Shown here: in pieces, positions 40,974-51,648 of the stretch
How the letters are laid out: every line of letters begins with the position of its first letter
Position numbering within the stretch: position 1 is the stretch's first letter
Assembly (NCBI RefSeq): GCF_026262505.1
Contig: NC_067206.1
Coordinates: forward strand, 12,768,205 to 12,832,204
Direction: 5' to 3'
DNA length: 64,000 bases
Source: Trichomonas vaginalis G3
Taxonomy: Eukaryota > Parabasalia > Trichomonadida > Trichomonadidae
Notes under the pieces: generated by a model
What the model was told of the DNA's origin: nothing
What the model saw: the letters and a program-made list of their open reading frames with translations, nothing else
Databases searched by the model: none
Program-made: the position numbers and the translations under genes

Positions 40974-41373
40974 TACTTTTCCAAAAAGGCCAAGACAAGA
41001 CGATTATTTTTGATTCAATTATCATAATAACAAGATTTTTAAAATCTCATTTACTAAGATAATGATAATTCTGTTGTGTGTTTGAACTGATTTATGAACA
41101 ATTTATTGTTTTTCTTTGAGCTGTCTTGAATTTCAATCAAAATCATTGAGCTTCTGATTCATGAATTAATGAAAATATGAATATGCAGCTCAATAGCTGC
41201 AATATGACATATGAAAATATTGTAAAGCAAAGAATAAATGCAGATGAAAAAATTGTATTAATACAACAATAAAAAAGTAGGATATATATTATCTGCATAT
41301 AGACACAACTCAATAGAAATAGTTTCACATAAAACATATAAGATTTTAATATAAAATACATATAACTATATTT
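40974..41373. other. intergenic / promoter side of eS4
   Basis: No gene. Pyrimidine- and AT-rich DNA upstream of the eS4 start. A 72-codon frame on the minus strand at 41143-41361 is AT-composition noise. Confidence 0.55.
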
Positions 41374-43272
41374 TTATATTCTTCTATACAAAGTAACATT
41401 GATATCTTCATAAACAATTTGCCAAACATCGGAATCAACGTCAGGTTCAAAAGGAACCTTACTTGTTCCACTCATATAAATGTATTTAATGCCTTCTTTA
41501 TCGAAAGCAGATGCATCTTCAGGATGCGAAAGTAAGGTATCAACTAAAAAATCCCTTGTATGCAAATCCAAACCATGAGAAGCAATCCATCCTGGGTATC
41601 CAACAACAATTGGTCGTCCGCCAATAGATGCAACTGGCTGCTCTGTTGATTGGTCGCCAATAAAGTAGTCGTAAGGACCTGTGTTTTCAGTAATCCACTT
41701 TCCAAATTTAACTTGTTGTTCTGTATATATTTCAGAAGGAGAAGCGAGATAAACAAAGAAGCAGAAAGCTCCACTCGCCAATGAAGAAACTAACAAAGCA
41801 AAGAAGATAAACATGTTCAATTTCGCTTTCTCACCTTTCTTTGCTTTCACGAAAAAGCTGTAAATGTATTGTGCGGCAAAAGGAACAGCAATAGGAATCC
41901 ATCCGTTGTAAAACACTTTTATGTTGTCATGGTCCCATTCTTGGTATTTGATTATATTGGAAACGAAAAATACAACTAAAGAAGGTATATAAATAATGAT
42001 CTGTTCGACAGTAGCTGTCGCAAAACCTCCAATCAAAGCACAAAAACCAAAAGTTCCCAAACTTAGCCACCAATTTCTGAAAAATCCACGAAATCCATCT
42101 CCGAAATTTTGCCAGATCGGATCGAATGCCATGAATGACTTGTTCGTATTCTTGATTCTCGAAATAAAAGGTGGAATCTGTGGTAAAGCAATAGCATTCG
42201 CCAATAAACCAAAAAGTGACCACAAAAGGAAAAACTTCAAATATTTCTTTGGTTTCAAATAAGGGAATGTCGTAATGCAATAAGCAATTGACCACTGCGC
42301 CATGCTCATGTATGCGTGTGCTTGTACTTGAGGAGTTAAACCCGTGAGAATCGCTGCAATAAACATGAATTTATACGATTCATTTTTGACACCAAAAATC
42401 AACAATAAAATTGTCCAGTAGCAAAGAGGGACTCCGAAAAGTGCTGAGCGCTGAGGAATAAGGTAATGCATTATGGAATGGAACCAATAACCGTCTATTG
42501 CATTCGGCCAATTATGAACCATGTCGACTATTTCATCTTCTGGAGCTTTCCACGTTGGATCAGTATACATGATGAATCCGAGGCCTCCGAGACATATGAA
42601 TATCAATATTGATAAGCATCCAATGATACTTTCGTTTGTGTAGTAAGTAGATAAGGTATATAAAGAAAGAAGGACTGAATACATCATTAGAAGGGATGGT
42701 ATGAATAAGGATTGTTGTAGAGATGCATCACCTGTTGTAATTAGTGCTGCGGAAAGAAAATCTGGCATTAAAGGATAAGCCAAGTTAACTCCATGGTAAA
42801 ACGTGGAATCTGCTGTGAAGAAACCTGGCCTTTTGTAATTCGGTCCGTATGCAAAGCTTGTAATGATATTTAAGTGGAATGGTAAATCAGAATAAGCTGC
42901 ACCTTTTGAATATCTGTCTGCGGCAAGCATTGATGCATAAACTATAACTACTAGGAAGAATGTACATAAAATAACTGCCCATCTATGGAAGTAATCGTAT
43001 TGAATCACTAATCTAAATTTCAAATTCCAATTTTTGATCTTAAATATAAGCCCAAGTGTCGAAAATAGAAATACTGCAGCATATCCATGAATCCTTGTCA
43101 TTGGTTTTAAGTAAGATGTAATAAAAAGAAACCATGTTAATAATAAAATACCAATAGGGAATCCAATTGCCATACAACTGAAGAATACAAAGTGTTTATG
43201 TAATAATGCTGTAATCATTTGGTATCCAAACCATGTACATGAATAAATCTCGAATGCCCAAAGAAACGCCAA
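41374..43272 (-). CDS. large polytopic membrane protein, GT-C glycosyltransferase-like
   Basis: Up to 632 codons; the outermost codon is TTG and the first ATG is at 43218 (residue 19), so the start is uncertain. About 12 hydrophobic spans. The first large non-membrane loop has YSDLPFHLNIITSFAYG, an acidic residue followed by His, where GT-C enzymes carry their catalytic Asp. The soluble C-terminal domain (about 510-632) contains WITENTGPYDYFIGD and GGRPIVVGYPGWIASHG, a layout seen in bacterial and archaeal GT-C-type membrane proteins. Such enzymes use lipid-linked sugars at the ER or plasma membrane. Family assignment is by layout, so moderate. Confidence 0.6.
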   Translation of the reverse strand: MAFLWAFEIYSCTWFGYQMITALLHKHFVFFSCMAIGFPIGILLLTWFLFITSYLKPMTRIHGYAAVFLFSTLGLIFKIKNWNLKFRLVIQYDYFHRWAVILCTFFLVVIVYASMLAADRYSKGAAYSDLPFHLNIITSFAYGPNYKRPGFFTADSTFYHGVNLAYPLMPDFLSAALITTGDASLQQSLFIPSLLMMYSVLLSLYTLSTYYTNESIIGCLSILIFICLGGLGFIMYTDPTWKAPEDEIVDMVHNWPNAIDGYWFHSIMHYLIPQRSALFGVPLCYWTILLLIFGVKNESYKFMFIAAILTGLTPQVQAHAYMSMAQWSIAYCITTFPYLKPKKYLKFFLLWSLFGLLANAIALPQIPPFISRIKNTNKSFMAFDPIWQNFGDGFRGFFRNWWLSLGTFGFCALIGGFATATVEQIIIYIPSLVVFFVSNIIKYQEWDHDNIKVFYNGWIPIAVPFAAQYIYSFFVKAKKGEKAKLNMFIFFALLVSSLASGAFCFFVYLASPSEIYTEQQVKFGKWITENTGPYDYFIGDQSTEQPVASIGGRPIVVGYPGWIASHGLDLHTRDFLVDTLLSHPEDASAFDKEGIKYIYMSGTSKVPFEPDVDSDVWQIVYEDINVTLYRRI

Positions 43273-43588
43273 ATCAAAATCTGATTATAAAACGCATTGA
43301 AGAATCTTTAAATAGGTTAGTAGATATTAAATTGAACTGCGAAATGATGTTTTTATAAGGTATTCATGGAAAATTTTTACTAAATATGATTACAAGGATT
43401 CCTGAATGCTAAAGATTGTTATTTGGACTGAGTAAAAATGACTTTCAAGTAAACAAACTCTATTACAAACATTTATTTCGAAAAAATAAAAAATCTATTA
43501 CAAAACAAATAAATAATGATATAATTGGACTGTCTTTGAAATGAGAATGTATTTTCTTAACATTTTCAAAGATAATTCTAAAATATAA
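43273..43588. other. intergenic, nothing recognised
   Basis: AT-rich spacer. An ATG near 43293 on the minus strand lies just upstream of the membrane-protein frame but in a different phase. Confidence 0.55.
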
Positions 43589-45028
43589 TTAATTTTCTTC
43601 TGCTTCCTTTCTCAATTCAGTTATATGACTAGAAATATCAAGAAATGATTCATACGCTAGTGGATTTTTGATAATTTTTTCGTTGGTGCATAATTCCGTG
43701 AATTGTTCATAGAAAACATCTTCTTCTAGGATACATTTCAAAAAGTTATCATTATTGTATATCAAATAGCTCAAACCTTGGCAGATAATTCCGAGTGATT
43801 CTGAATCAACGTTTAAACCTTCCACAATATCCAATGTGGACTCAATTAAATGTTCTCCGAACACTTCATGTGATAATGTCTCGACTTCTTGTTCAGAAGT
43901 GTAATTCTCTCTATTAAAGGTTGGAATCTGAAAAACTAACAAGTAAACGTATGACAAAGCAATTATTTTCTCTTCGACAGTCCCAAAATCTAAGAAATCG
44001 TAAATTTTATGGACGATATCTGCTCTTGGAACATAATTTCCGTATCTAAGGCAATTCCAGTAGAATATTAGTGATGCTCGACGTTCGCTTGTAGCCATAA
44101 TAGCCGATAAAGTGATGTCTAACCGTGTTTCAACCAAATCAAAAATTAAATCTTGAGAAATATAATGAACTGCGAGTTTTGAAAGGATATTGGCACATGC
44201 GATCGATGTTTTCTCGTTAAACATTGCATTCACGATTGCTTTGATTACTTCTTCAGTAAAAAATCTTTCGATTTTTGACCAATTTTCTTCTGTTGTTTGA
44301 TTTATCAATTTTTCAATGGCTTTCATGGCTTGTTTTTGGATATCTGGATGGTCTTGATGTTCAAGAAATATCTCAGTAACATTATCAAGGCATATGATGC
44401 ATTCATCAATATCAACTTCGTAATTTAATATTTGTGAACAGAAAAAGAGTCTGTCGTCTTCATTCATGTCTGTTTTTATGATGCAAGAGAGTATCGAATA
44501 TGGAATCTTCTTTGATAATGAGCTGGAACAGCAACAATTTCGGACAATTTTTATTGAATAATCGGCTTTTGTTTTATTTGTAGATTCAATGCAACTTTCA
44601 AGCTTTAAAAGAAAGTTTTCGTTTATAAAATGCTCTTCTGAATTTCCATAATATGAGATTGAAAATAAAAAATTTAAAATTTCACAGAGAATCTCATCTT
44701 CTGTCGTTGCCAGAAATAAATCAAGAATGTAGAGAAATATATCGTAGTTTTGTATCATTTCGCTCGCTAAATCTTTATAAAAATCTATAAAACTGCAAAT
44801 TTTGCGTAATTTCTTGACAATAAAGCTTGTGGTATTTGGATCGTAGTTCTCTTCGATAGGAATTGATATTAATTTGCCAAAAGATTTTTCAACTTTTTCG
44901 ATATCTTCTGGTTTTATAAAAATTGGCTCTTCTGGATACTCTTCTTCTTCATATTTTGAATCAATATAATTAACAGGAGGTATCTTAGAATTATTGTCGG
45001 CAATAGGAGGTTCATCATTTTTCTCCAT
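43589..45028 (-). CDS. ARM/HEAT-like helical repeat protein
   Basis: 479 residues from the ATG at 45026-45028. The acidic N-terminal 55 residues are followed by tandem amphipathic helix pairs of about 40 residues through residue 460 (for example SEMIQNYDIFLYILDLF and EEVIKAIVNAMFNEKTSIACANILSKL). This is the pattern of armadillo/HEAT superhelices. There are no membrane spans. An acidic N-terminus with ARM repeats recalls importin-alpha-like and other binding scaffolds, but the basic importin-beta-binding segment is absent. Function is unknown, probably a protein-binding scaffold. Confidence 0.7.
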   Translation of the reverse strand: MEKNDEPPIADNNSKIPPVNYIDSKYEEEEYPEEPIFIKPEDIEKVEKSFGKLISIPIEENYDPNTTSFIVKKLRKICSFIDFYKDLASEMIQNYDIFLYILDLFLATTEDEILCEILNFLFSISYYGNSEEHFINENFLLKLESCIESTNKTKADYSIKIVRNCCCSSSLSKKIPYSILSCIIKTDMNEDDRLFFCSQILNYEVDIDECIICLDNVTEIFLEHQDHPDIQKQAMKAIEKLINQTTEENWSKIERFFTEEVIKAIVNAMFNEKTSIACANILSKLAVHYISQDLIFDLVETRLDITLSAIMATSERRASLIFYWNCLRYGNYVPRADIVHKIYDFLDFGTVEEKIIALSYVYLLVFQIPTFNRENYTSEQEVETLSHEVFGEHLIESTLDIVEGLNVDSESLGIICQGLSYLIYNNDNFLKCILEEDVFYEQFTELCTNEKIIKNPLAYESFLDISSHITELRKEAEEN

Positions 45029-45130
45029 ATTGACAATTCAATTTTTTTTTCTCTTCCGCCAGTAAAGGGCTTGTTTGATTCTTGATTTGAATATACCACT
45101 GATCAATGCATAGTTTGAGTATTATTATAT

Positions 45131-46384
45131 TGTAATAAACAGAAATTCATCAAAAGTGACAGCTCTCAATTTTTTGACATTTGTAAATTCTAAATTGAAT
45201 GAGAAAAATGAAATAATACTAAGCATAATACAATATTCTAGATTTAATTATAATTAGGAAAAAGTTAGTTTTGAGAGTACTTTTCATAGGCATATAGAAT
45301 GAAATCTTCTGAAAAATAATATCACATAAACTCACATTATTTTCTAATATATAACTATTTTATATAAAAATCAAATTCAATGATCTTAAAAGCGAAGGAT
45401 AAACCTCAAAATTTACGAATATAATGAGTGGTAATATAATGCTTATCTATCATAAAACCATATGAAATATCAATTTTTGCTTTACGCCTAATTTTTGACG
45501 ACAATTAGCAAAAAATGTTAAATGTTAACACTCAGTCCATTTGAATATGAAAAATAAAATTGACTTTGATTAAATGTTTTTATTTATCATGCAATTCTTC
45601 TTGCGACCAAAGATTTGAATAAAATTTCAAAAAATAAGATAGCTTAAAAAATAATATACGGTAGTGTTTACTAATAGATGAATAGTATATAAATTCTATT
45701 AAAATGGATTTGATCCAAAAAATATATAAAATTTGATCATAAATAAAATCGTTTTAAATTACTTCTTCATTTAAATTATAACAATTATTTTTGGTTTTAT
45801 ATTTTTTTGGATCAAATCCATTTTAATAGAATTTATATACTATTCATCTATTAGTAAACACTACCGTATATTATTTTTTAAGCTATCTTATTTTTTGAAA
45901 TTTTATTCAAATCTTTGGTCGCAAGAAGAATTGCATGATAAATAAAAACATTTAATCAAAGTCAATTTTATTTTTCATATTCAAATGGACTGAGTGTTAA
46001 CATTTAACATTTTTTGCTAATTGTCGTCAAAAATTAGGCGTAAAGCAAAAATTGATATTTCATATGGTTTTATGATAGATAAGCATTATATTACCACTCA
46101 TTATATTCGTAAATTTTGAGGTTTATCCTTCGCTTTTAAGATCATTGAATTTGATTTTTATATAAAATAGTTATATATTAGAAAATAATATGAGTTTATG
46201 TGATATTATTTTTCAGAAGATTTTGTGTTCTTCTTCAAAATTTTATTTTTTTATTAAAAAGAATCTTTACAAAATATACATTAACTTTAATTAATATTTA
46301 AAAACGTGCTCTATCAAAAGTTCCAAAAATTCAATATTTTAGCTTTTCTGAGGTGTCACTTTTGATGAATTTCTGTTTACAACA
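45131..46384. mobile_element. fold-back repeat element with long internal palindrome
   Basis: The outer ends share an inverted 25-bp core (AAACAGAAATTCATCAAAAG and five more bases; left 45137-45161, right 46354-46378). Inside are inverted arms of about 420 bp, 45302-45722 and 45802-46223, separated by about 80 bp. The left 670 bp recur at 60641-61310. There is no coding capacity, so it is non-autonomous. Similar TTGAGT-type sequences flank both ends, but a target duplication is not clear. Family unknown; a fold-back or MULE-related element is possible. Confidence 0.75.
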
Positions 46385-46676
46385 ATATTGAGTGTATGCA
46401 CCCACTTATTACTTATAATTAATATATCGATATATTAAATTTAAATGATAATATCGAATCGGAAAAAGGCATAGCATTTGACAGCAATAGTATGTGATAT
46501 TACTTTGATTATTGTTAACCAATGTCGCTTTGAAATAAGTTTAGATATCAGCAAAATTATCAAAGCAATATCACATCAATAAGTGTTTTAAAAATCATCA
46601 AATCGATAAAAAATGCCTTGAGTACATTATTGCATCGCATAACAACACATATCTTGAATATATCTTTGAAATTAAC

Positions 46677-47286
46677 TTGCTTAATCTAGCCGACATTGAT
46701 GCTGAATCAATTATCAATTCTCAAAATATGAAAGCTCTCATCCTCATGTATGGAAAAGATAATAATTCTATAATTCCATGGTGTGCCGCTTTCAAACAGT
46801 CTTTGGATTTTCTTCAAGATGTAAATACCAAAAAATTAAGGAAATATCCACAGCAATGGACACTACTTCATTATGCATCTGTGAAATAATTGTGCAAAGA
46901 TATTAAAATTCCTTATTTCACATGGTGCAGATCAATCATCAAAAACTAATACAGGAAAAATTGCTCTTCGTGTTGCAGCAGATAGTAATAGTCTGGACGC
47001 ATTAGAAGATCTTATTATGAATGGTTCAGATATTAATTCTAAAGATAATGAAGGAAAAACAGCACTTCATGGCGCAGCAATAAATAATAACAAAGTTATG
47101 GTTGAATATCTTATATCACACGGTATTAAAATCAATGCTGCAGATAATGATGGCTATACAACACTTTATTATGCTTTGGCATTTGTAAATAAGGAAATAT
47201 CTGAACTCCTTAAATCACATGGAGCTATCGAATCCGCACATGATTTATCCACCGAAAGGGTAAATATTGAAAAAGAAAAAATGTGA
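46677..47286 (+). pseudogene. decayed ankyrin-repeat gene
   Basis: Two frames on the same strand: 46677-46889, ending in WTLLHYASVK, and about 46900-47286 in another frame with HGADQSS, GKIALRVAA, GKTALHGAA and GYTTLYYAL. Repeats are in the right order for one gene, so a frame change separates them. Upstream, from about 46440, ankyrin-family N-terminal-like sequence is interrupted by stops. This is a relic of a typical Trichomonas ankyrin gene, lying beside the fold-back element. Confidence 0.75.
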
Positions 47287-47374
47287 GATATTATGATCAT
47301 ACTTTGTGTTTGGAGGAAACATTAAATTAGAAATAATATTAATTTAATTTACAAAAATATATAAAAACAATACA

Positions 47375-48868
47375 TTAATAATCTAAACCATTGAGTTTCA
47401 GAGATTCTTCATCACTCATTGTTTCAGTTGGGTTTGTTTTGATTGAGCATGCAAGACATGCCACGACAATGCAGACAATTGAAAATGTTATGAAAGTTAT
47501 GATTTCTCCTGTTGAATCCCTATTTTGGTTTGAAATTCTTCCTGAATTCTCTTTGTTTTCTTCTGTTTGAGCTGGAGTTCTTACAGGAGGTGATTTGCAT
47601 GGACTTGGTGTTCTTGGAGGAAGTGTTGGCTCTTTCGATTTTGTTGGTAGAGTTGCTGAAGGCGTTCTTGCTGCAGGAGTTGGTTCTAGTGTTGGTGTTT
47701 CTGTCTTTGGTTCTGGTTCTGGTGTTGGAGTCTTTGGTTCTGGAGTTGGTGTTTCTGACTTTGGTTCTGGTGTTGGAGTCTTTGGTTCAATTGTAGATGA
47801 ATTTGATTCTGGTGTAGAAGAACTTGGTTCTGGTGTTGGTGTCTTTGGTTCTGGTGTAGGAGTCTTTGGTTCTGGTGTAGGAGTCTTTGGTTCTGGTGTA
47901 GAAGAACTTGGTTCTGGTGTAGAAGAACTTGGTTCTGGTGTAGAAGAACTTGGTTCTGGAGTTGGAGTAGGTTCTATTGTGGAAGAACTTAGTTCTGAAG
48001 AAGGTTTTTGAACAGTTGGTTCTGGAGTTTCTATTTTAGTCACATGAGATGAGGAACTGTTTGTTACTAGCTCAGATGAATCGGAAGAAACAATTGTTGG
48101 TTCTGGAGTTTGTGAAGGAATTACTGCTGACGAAGATGTTTCTGTTGGAGCTGGTTCTGGTGTTGGTTCTAAACTTTCTTTTTTAACAGGAATTCCGGCA
48201 ATATCTGTGCCGAGAAACACAGAAGGAACAGTTATTTGTTTAAGTAAAGTGCAGCCACTGAAAATGTCATTCGAAAATCCTAAAGGAGAAATATTACCGT
48301 TATATTTGACACAGTTCAATGATATGCATCCATTGAATGCTTTAGATGATATAGTAGAAACTGATTTTGGAAGAATTATTTTTGTCAATAATATACAACT
48401 TGAAAATGCTTCAGTTCCAATAGAAATTAATGAATCTGGAAGTGTAATTTCAGTGAGTGATGCACATTCTTTAAATGATTTCTCTCCAATTTTTGTAATT
48501 TTGCCTTTAATTTGGATACTTGATAGTTTTTTGCAGTGATGAAAGAGAGAATTACTTATAATTGTTATATTTGAAGGTAAAATTATACTTTCTAATGATG
48601 TGCAGTATATGAAAGCGGCTTCATCAATTTCAATGATTGATTCAGGAATAATAACTTCTTTTAGATTTGTGCAACTAATAAAAGTTCGCCTACCTATTGA
48701 TGATATTGGCTCTTTGATCGTAATTTTTGTGAGTTTATCGAAATTAACAATTTTTTCCTTAAATTCACGAAGAGTAACTGCGCCATTACCTGTGATCGTT
48801 AATAGGGTGCCATTTTGGGTGAAATCTAATGAATTCGACAGAGAAATTAAAAATAACGAGAAAAACAT
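47375..48868 (-). CDS. BspA-like leucine-rich-repeat surface protein
   Basis: 497 residues. The N-terminal signal peptide (about 1-14) is followed by about seven LRR_5/BspA-type repeats of 23 residues (pattern I-x2-I-x3-AF-x2-C-x2-L-x2-I-x-LP) to about residue 220. A long Pro/Glu/Ser/Thr stalk of repeated TPEP and SSSTPEP units follows. Near 456-473 there is one transmembrane helix, then a 24-residue cytoplasmic tail (NPTET, ending NGLDY). This is the architecture of the Trichomonas BspA family, surface proteins linked to adhesion. The stalk is a coding tandem repeat and could vary in length. CCATTTCAA precedes the ATG. Confidence 0.93.
   Translation of the reverse strand: MFFSLFLISLSNSLDFTQNGTLLTITGNGAVTLREFKEKIVNFDKLTKITIKEPISSIGRRTFISCTNLKEVIIPESIIEIDEAAFIYCTSLESIILPSNITIISNSLFHHCKKLSSIQIKGKITKIGEKSFKECASLTEITLPDSLISIGTEAFSSCILLTKIILPKSVSTISSKAFNGCISLNCVKYNGNISPLGFSNDIFSGCTLLKQITVPSVFLGTDIAGIPVKKESLEPTPEPAPTETSSSAVIPSQTPEPTIVSSDSSELVTNSSSSHVTKIETPEPTVQKPSSELSSSTIEPTPTPEPSSSTPEPSSSTPEPSSSTPEPKTPTPEPKTPTPEPKTPTPEPSSSTPESNSSTIEPKTPTPEPKSETPTPEPKTPTPEPEPKTETPTLEPTPAARTPSATLPTKSKEPTLPPRTPSPCKSPPVRTPAQTEENKENSGRISNQNRDSTGEIITFITFSIVCIVVACLACSIKTNPTETMSDEESLKLNGLDY
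47690..47990 (-). repeat. Pro-Glu-Thr-Ser coding repeats of the BspA-like stalk
   Basis: Short units encoding TPEPKTP, TPEPSSS and similar, rich in GGTTCTGGTGTTGG on the plus strand. They make long open frames on the opposite strand that are not genes. Confidence 0.85.
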
Positions 48869-48940
48869 TTGAAATGGTTCTATCCCCTAAAATAACACAA
48901 TATTCTCCCTTATTTTTAAATTTTTCGAGATTTTACTCCA

Positions 48941-49577
48941 ATGGAGGGTCAGCCAACAAACGACTCACAGAATAAATGTGATCAATGCAATACTGATAAG
49001 CAGCAAAAGCAAACTACCGAAAATGAAATTGAACAACCAAAGAATTTCCAGCCAATAATTTGGCGAGCAGCTGAAGACGGAAACATTGAAAGTGTTAAGT
49101 ATCTTGTTGCGAAAAATCCAGAAATAGTGAATAAGCCAGACTTAGTTTTTCATATTTTCTTATATAATTCATTTTTAAATTCATAAACAAACACCTCTGC
49201 ATTGGGCAGCACGCGCAGGGCGTTTTGAAGTTTGCAAATTCTTACTGGAACATGGTGCAAATGCAAATGCTAAAAGTACTGAAGATTCGACTCCTTTACA
49301 TTGGGCAGCTCAAAAAGGACAACCAAGAATTGTAGAATTACTTCTTCAGAATTGTGCAGATCCTAATTCACAAGAAATCGACGGAGAAACTCCTCTTCAT
49401 TTTGCATCTTATTACAATAACTTTGAGTCTGTCAAACTTTTGATCAAAGCAGGAGCTGTTGTAAATAAGAGGAATGAAGAGGGTCTAACTCCATTGAAAT
49501 TGACAACTAGCGATGATATCATGGATTATTTGCTTAAAATAGAAAAGAAGCAAAAGATCCAAATTGAATAACGAATA
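48941..49577 (+). pseudogene. small ankyrin-repeat gene interrupted by an AT-rich spacer
   Basis: The ATG at 48941 opens a Gln/Asn-rich N-terminus and the first ankyrin repeat (WRAAEDGNIESVKYLVAKNP). The frame ends at 49184-49186. From about 49182 a second frame continues the same repeat structure (TPLHWAARAGRFEVCKFLLEHGA, then STPLHWAAQKG, GETPLHFAS) to TAA at 49575-49577. The joint is an AT-rich stretch of about 45 nt (49142-49184) that starts near a GT but has no AG or trichomonad-type ACTAAC-CACAG end. It may be an odd intron, an insertion, or decay. Confidence 0.65.
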
Positions 49578-49946
49578 AAATAATTCTATTCCATTTCTAA
49601 CAACAATGTTTATTATGATTTAATTCACAAAATCTAAGAAATAATATGTTTAATTTATCATATTTGTTGTCAAGGAGGTTCGAATTAGGGTTTCATTGTG
49701 TTATGATTGATTTTGCAAGATAATTTGCCAAATTTGGCAAAGAAAAACCCTCATTTATATAACAAAACTTCTAAATAGAATTCTTTTTTGAAACATCTTG
49801 ATGTATTTGCTAGTGTTATGGATGGAAGTGTGAATTAAAAGGATCTAAAAGGTAATTAAAAATAATAAAAACGCATTTTAAACTTTAGAACTCAACACAA
49901 TATGTATACTTTTATGTACTTTTGGTATTACACTGTGTAGTGTAAA
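49578..49946. other. intergenic, nothing recognised
   Basis: Convergent-gene spacer. A GGTTCGAATTA sequence at about 49678 resembles a tRNA B box, but no tRNA can be folded around it. Confidence 0.6.
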
Positions 49947-50342
49947 TTAGTCAAGTGATTTAGGAACAGAACGGAGAGTAATTTCATATCCATCTGTTTT
50001 AATTCCAGCTTCGTTCAGAATATTCTTCAGGACGCTCTGTGGTACATCAATATTAACGATTTCGTTTTTGCTTTTATGTTTATTGTCCTTTTTCATTTCT
50101 TTTGTTTCGTTGAATTTGTTATTGCGATACTTATCTTTCTTATCCTTATTACCTTTTCTCTCCATTTTGTCCTTTTTGTCTATTTTGCTTGCTTTCTTAG
50201 AAGCCTTTTCCTTTTCGGCTTCCATTTTCTTTTTCTGGCTGATTTCATAAAGAGAAAGAAGAAGATTTGGATGTATAGTAGTAGCCTGGGCAATTTCCGC
50301 TTTGGCTCGTGCAGCACTGAACTCGAAAATAGGTTGAGTCAT
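49947..50342 (-). CDS. small Lys-rich protein, unknown
   Basis: 131 residues from the ATG at 50340-50342. N-terminal 35 residues look helical and ordered (FEFSAARAKAEIAQATT); residues 36-95 are almost only Lys, Asp, Glu, Asn (likely disordered, nucleic-acid or tubulin binding); the C-terminal 35 form a small folded segment (VPQSVLKNILNEAGIKTDGYEI). No family recognised. Divergent from the PDI-like gene with 139 bp between starts. Confidence 0.65.
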   Translation of the reverse strand: MTQPIFEFSAARAKAEIAQATTIHPNLLLSLYEISQKKKMEAEKEKASKKASKIDKKDKMERKGNKDKKDKYRNNKFNETKEMKKDNKHKSKNEIVNIDVPQSVLKNILNEAGIKTDGYEITLRSVPKSLD

Positions 50343-50481
50343 TTTCTGGCAAAATAAAGTTTCACTTAATTTTTGACAATCATTTTGTAAACTGTCAAAT
50401 ATTAATTAATAATCACATATATCAATTATTCAAATTATGTAAAACAGTTTCATATTTTTTGACACTTTTTTCAACATTTTG

Positions 50482-51483
50482 ATGTTTTTATTGTTTTTTA
50501 GTTTAACACAATCGAAACTAAAAGAATTCACCGTTGAAATGTATAACAAAGAATTTTCCCATAAGAAGAAAGGGAATAACAGAGTCTGGACGTTCCTTGC
50601 TTATAAACCATACGTAAAAAATCTAAAGTTATATGAAAGTGCAATAGAGCATGCAAAAATACTTACAAATGGATCAATAGCATACGGAAAAATCAATTGC
50701 CAAGCCCAAACAAGGCTCTGCGAATCATTAAAAATAGAAAATTTTCCATCAATTATCATTAAAAATAGAACATACGATATAAGCTATAATGAGCAACCAA
50801 ATCCCGTTCGAATTGCCAAGGAAGCATTCAGAATTGTTAATAGTTCTCTTGTTGAAGAAGTGAATGATTTCTGGCTCGATGATTATCGCGCCAAACCTAC
50901 AGCCATTCTCTTCACATGTAAGAAAGGAATTCCTGGATACTGGGCTGCAATCTCTCGCGTCTACAATAAAAAATTAAGAGTTGGAATTTGCCATGATGAC
51001 GGCTTATTTGAAGAATTTGGTATTAAGGATGTACCACAGATTGTATTCTACAATGATACAAAGACTATTCCTCATGAAGGAGCAAGAAAATTCAGATATG
51101 TCAATGAATCAGCAAATGCATTCTTAAATAAGCGACCATCTAAGTCTCCAATAGGTGCGGACTTCCATGTAAATGCCGAATTCCCTGAATACTGCTACGA
51201 TTACCAGAAAACTTGCATTTTCTGCAACGAAAACTTTATTGATCCTGAATTAGATGAATTGAGAAACCATTTTAGAGACCCAAAGTTCCAATTCTTCATC
51301 GGAAAATCAGGTCTTCCGTTCAAAGATATCAAATCTGGAGCAATTGTCATTTACAGCGCTAAGAAAGAAGGTATAATCATAGAAGAGGATATAAAGAAGG
51401 CCCAGAGTGCTATTGATCGTGTAATTGATGGAACAGCCAAATTTAAATCGATCCCAAGAAATGAAATTTACATGGAGTTATAA
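50482..51483 (+). CDS. PDI-like thioredoxin-fold secretory protein
   Basis: 333 codons from the ATG at 50482, preceded by TCAACATTTTG. A hydrophobic N-terminus (MFLLFFSLTQS) looks like a signal peptide. The first thioredoxin fold (about 18-125) keeps the YGKINCQ strand and the cis-proline region FPSIII but lacks a CxxC. A second fold (about 130-220) has the cis-proline in VPQIVFYN. A third part has a CIFC motif (residues about 245-248). No KDEL-type tail; it ends YMEL. Likely an ER oxidoreductase or chaperone of the PDI group, with redox chemistry limited to the CIFC site if used. Confidence 0.75.
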   Translation: MFLLFFSLTQSKLKEFTVEMYNKEFSHKKKGNNRVWTFLAYKPYVKNLKLYESAIEHAKILTNGSIAYGKINCQAQTRLCESLKIENFPSIIIKNRTYDISYNEQPNPVRIAKEAFRIVNSSLVEEVNDFWLDDYRAKPTAILFTCKKGIPGYWAAISRVYNKKLRVGICHDDGLFEEFGIKDVPQIVFYNDTKTIPHEGARKFRYVNESANAFLNKRPSKSPIGADFHVNAEFPEYCYDYQKTCIFCNENFIDPELDELRNHFRDPKFQFFIGKSGLPFKDIKSGAIVIYSAKKEGIIIEEDIKKAQSAIDRVIDGTAKFKSIPRNEIYMEL

Positions 51484-51648
51484 ATACTTCATTAATGTTT
51501 GAGTAAAAATGATAAGTTTACATATATTTCTTTAAATACCATGAACTCTCTTAATTAACTCAAATATAATTTTGATTCACATATTTGGTCAATTGTATTT
51601 AAGAAATGAAAGAATGAAATAAATCTAATATTACTTTTACTAACAAAA

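Noticed and set aside
40216-41013. Long open frames opposite to eS4
   Set aside because: Produced by the GC-rich biased codons of the ribosomal gene on the other strand.
47512-48011. Gly/Val-rich and Leu-rich frames opposite to the BspA-like stalk
   Set aside because: Mirror images of the Pro-Glu-Thr coding repeats; no start signal.
49678-49690. tRNA B-box-like GGTTCGAATTA
   Set aside because: No A box, acceptor stem or anticodon arm can be formed around it.
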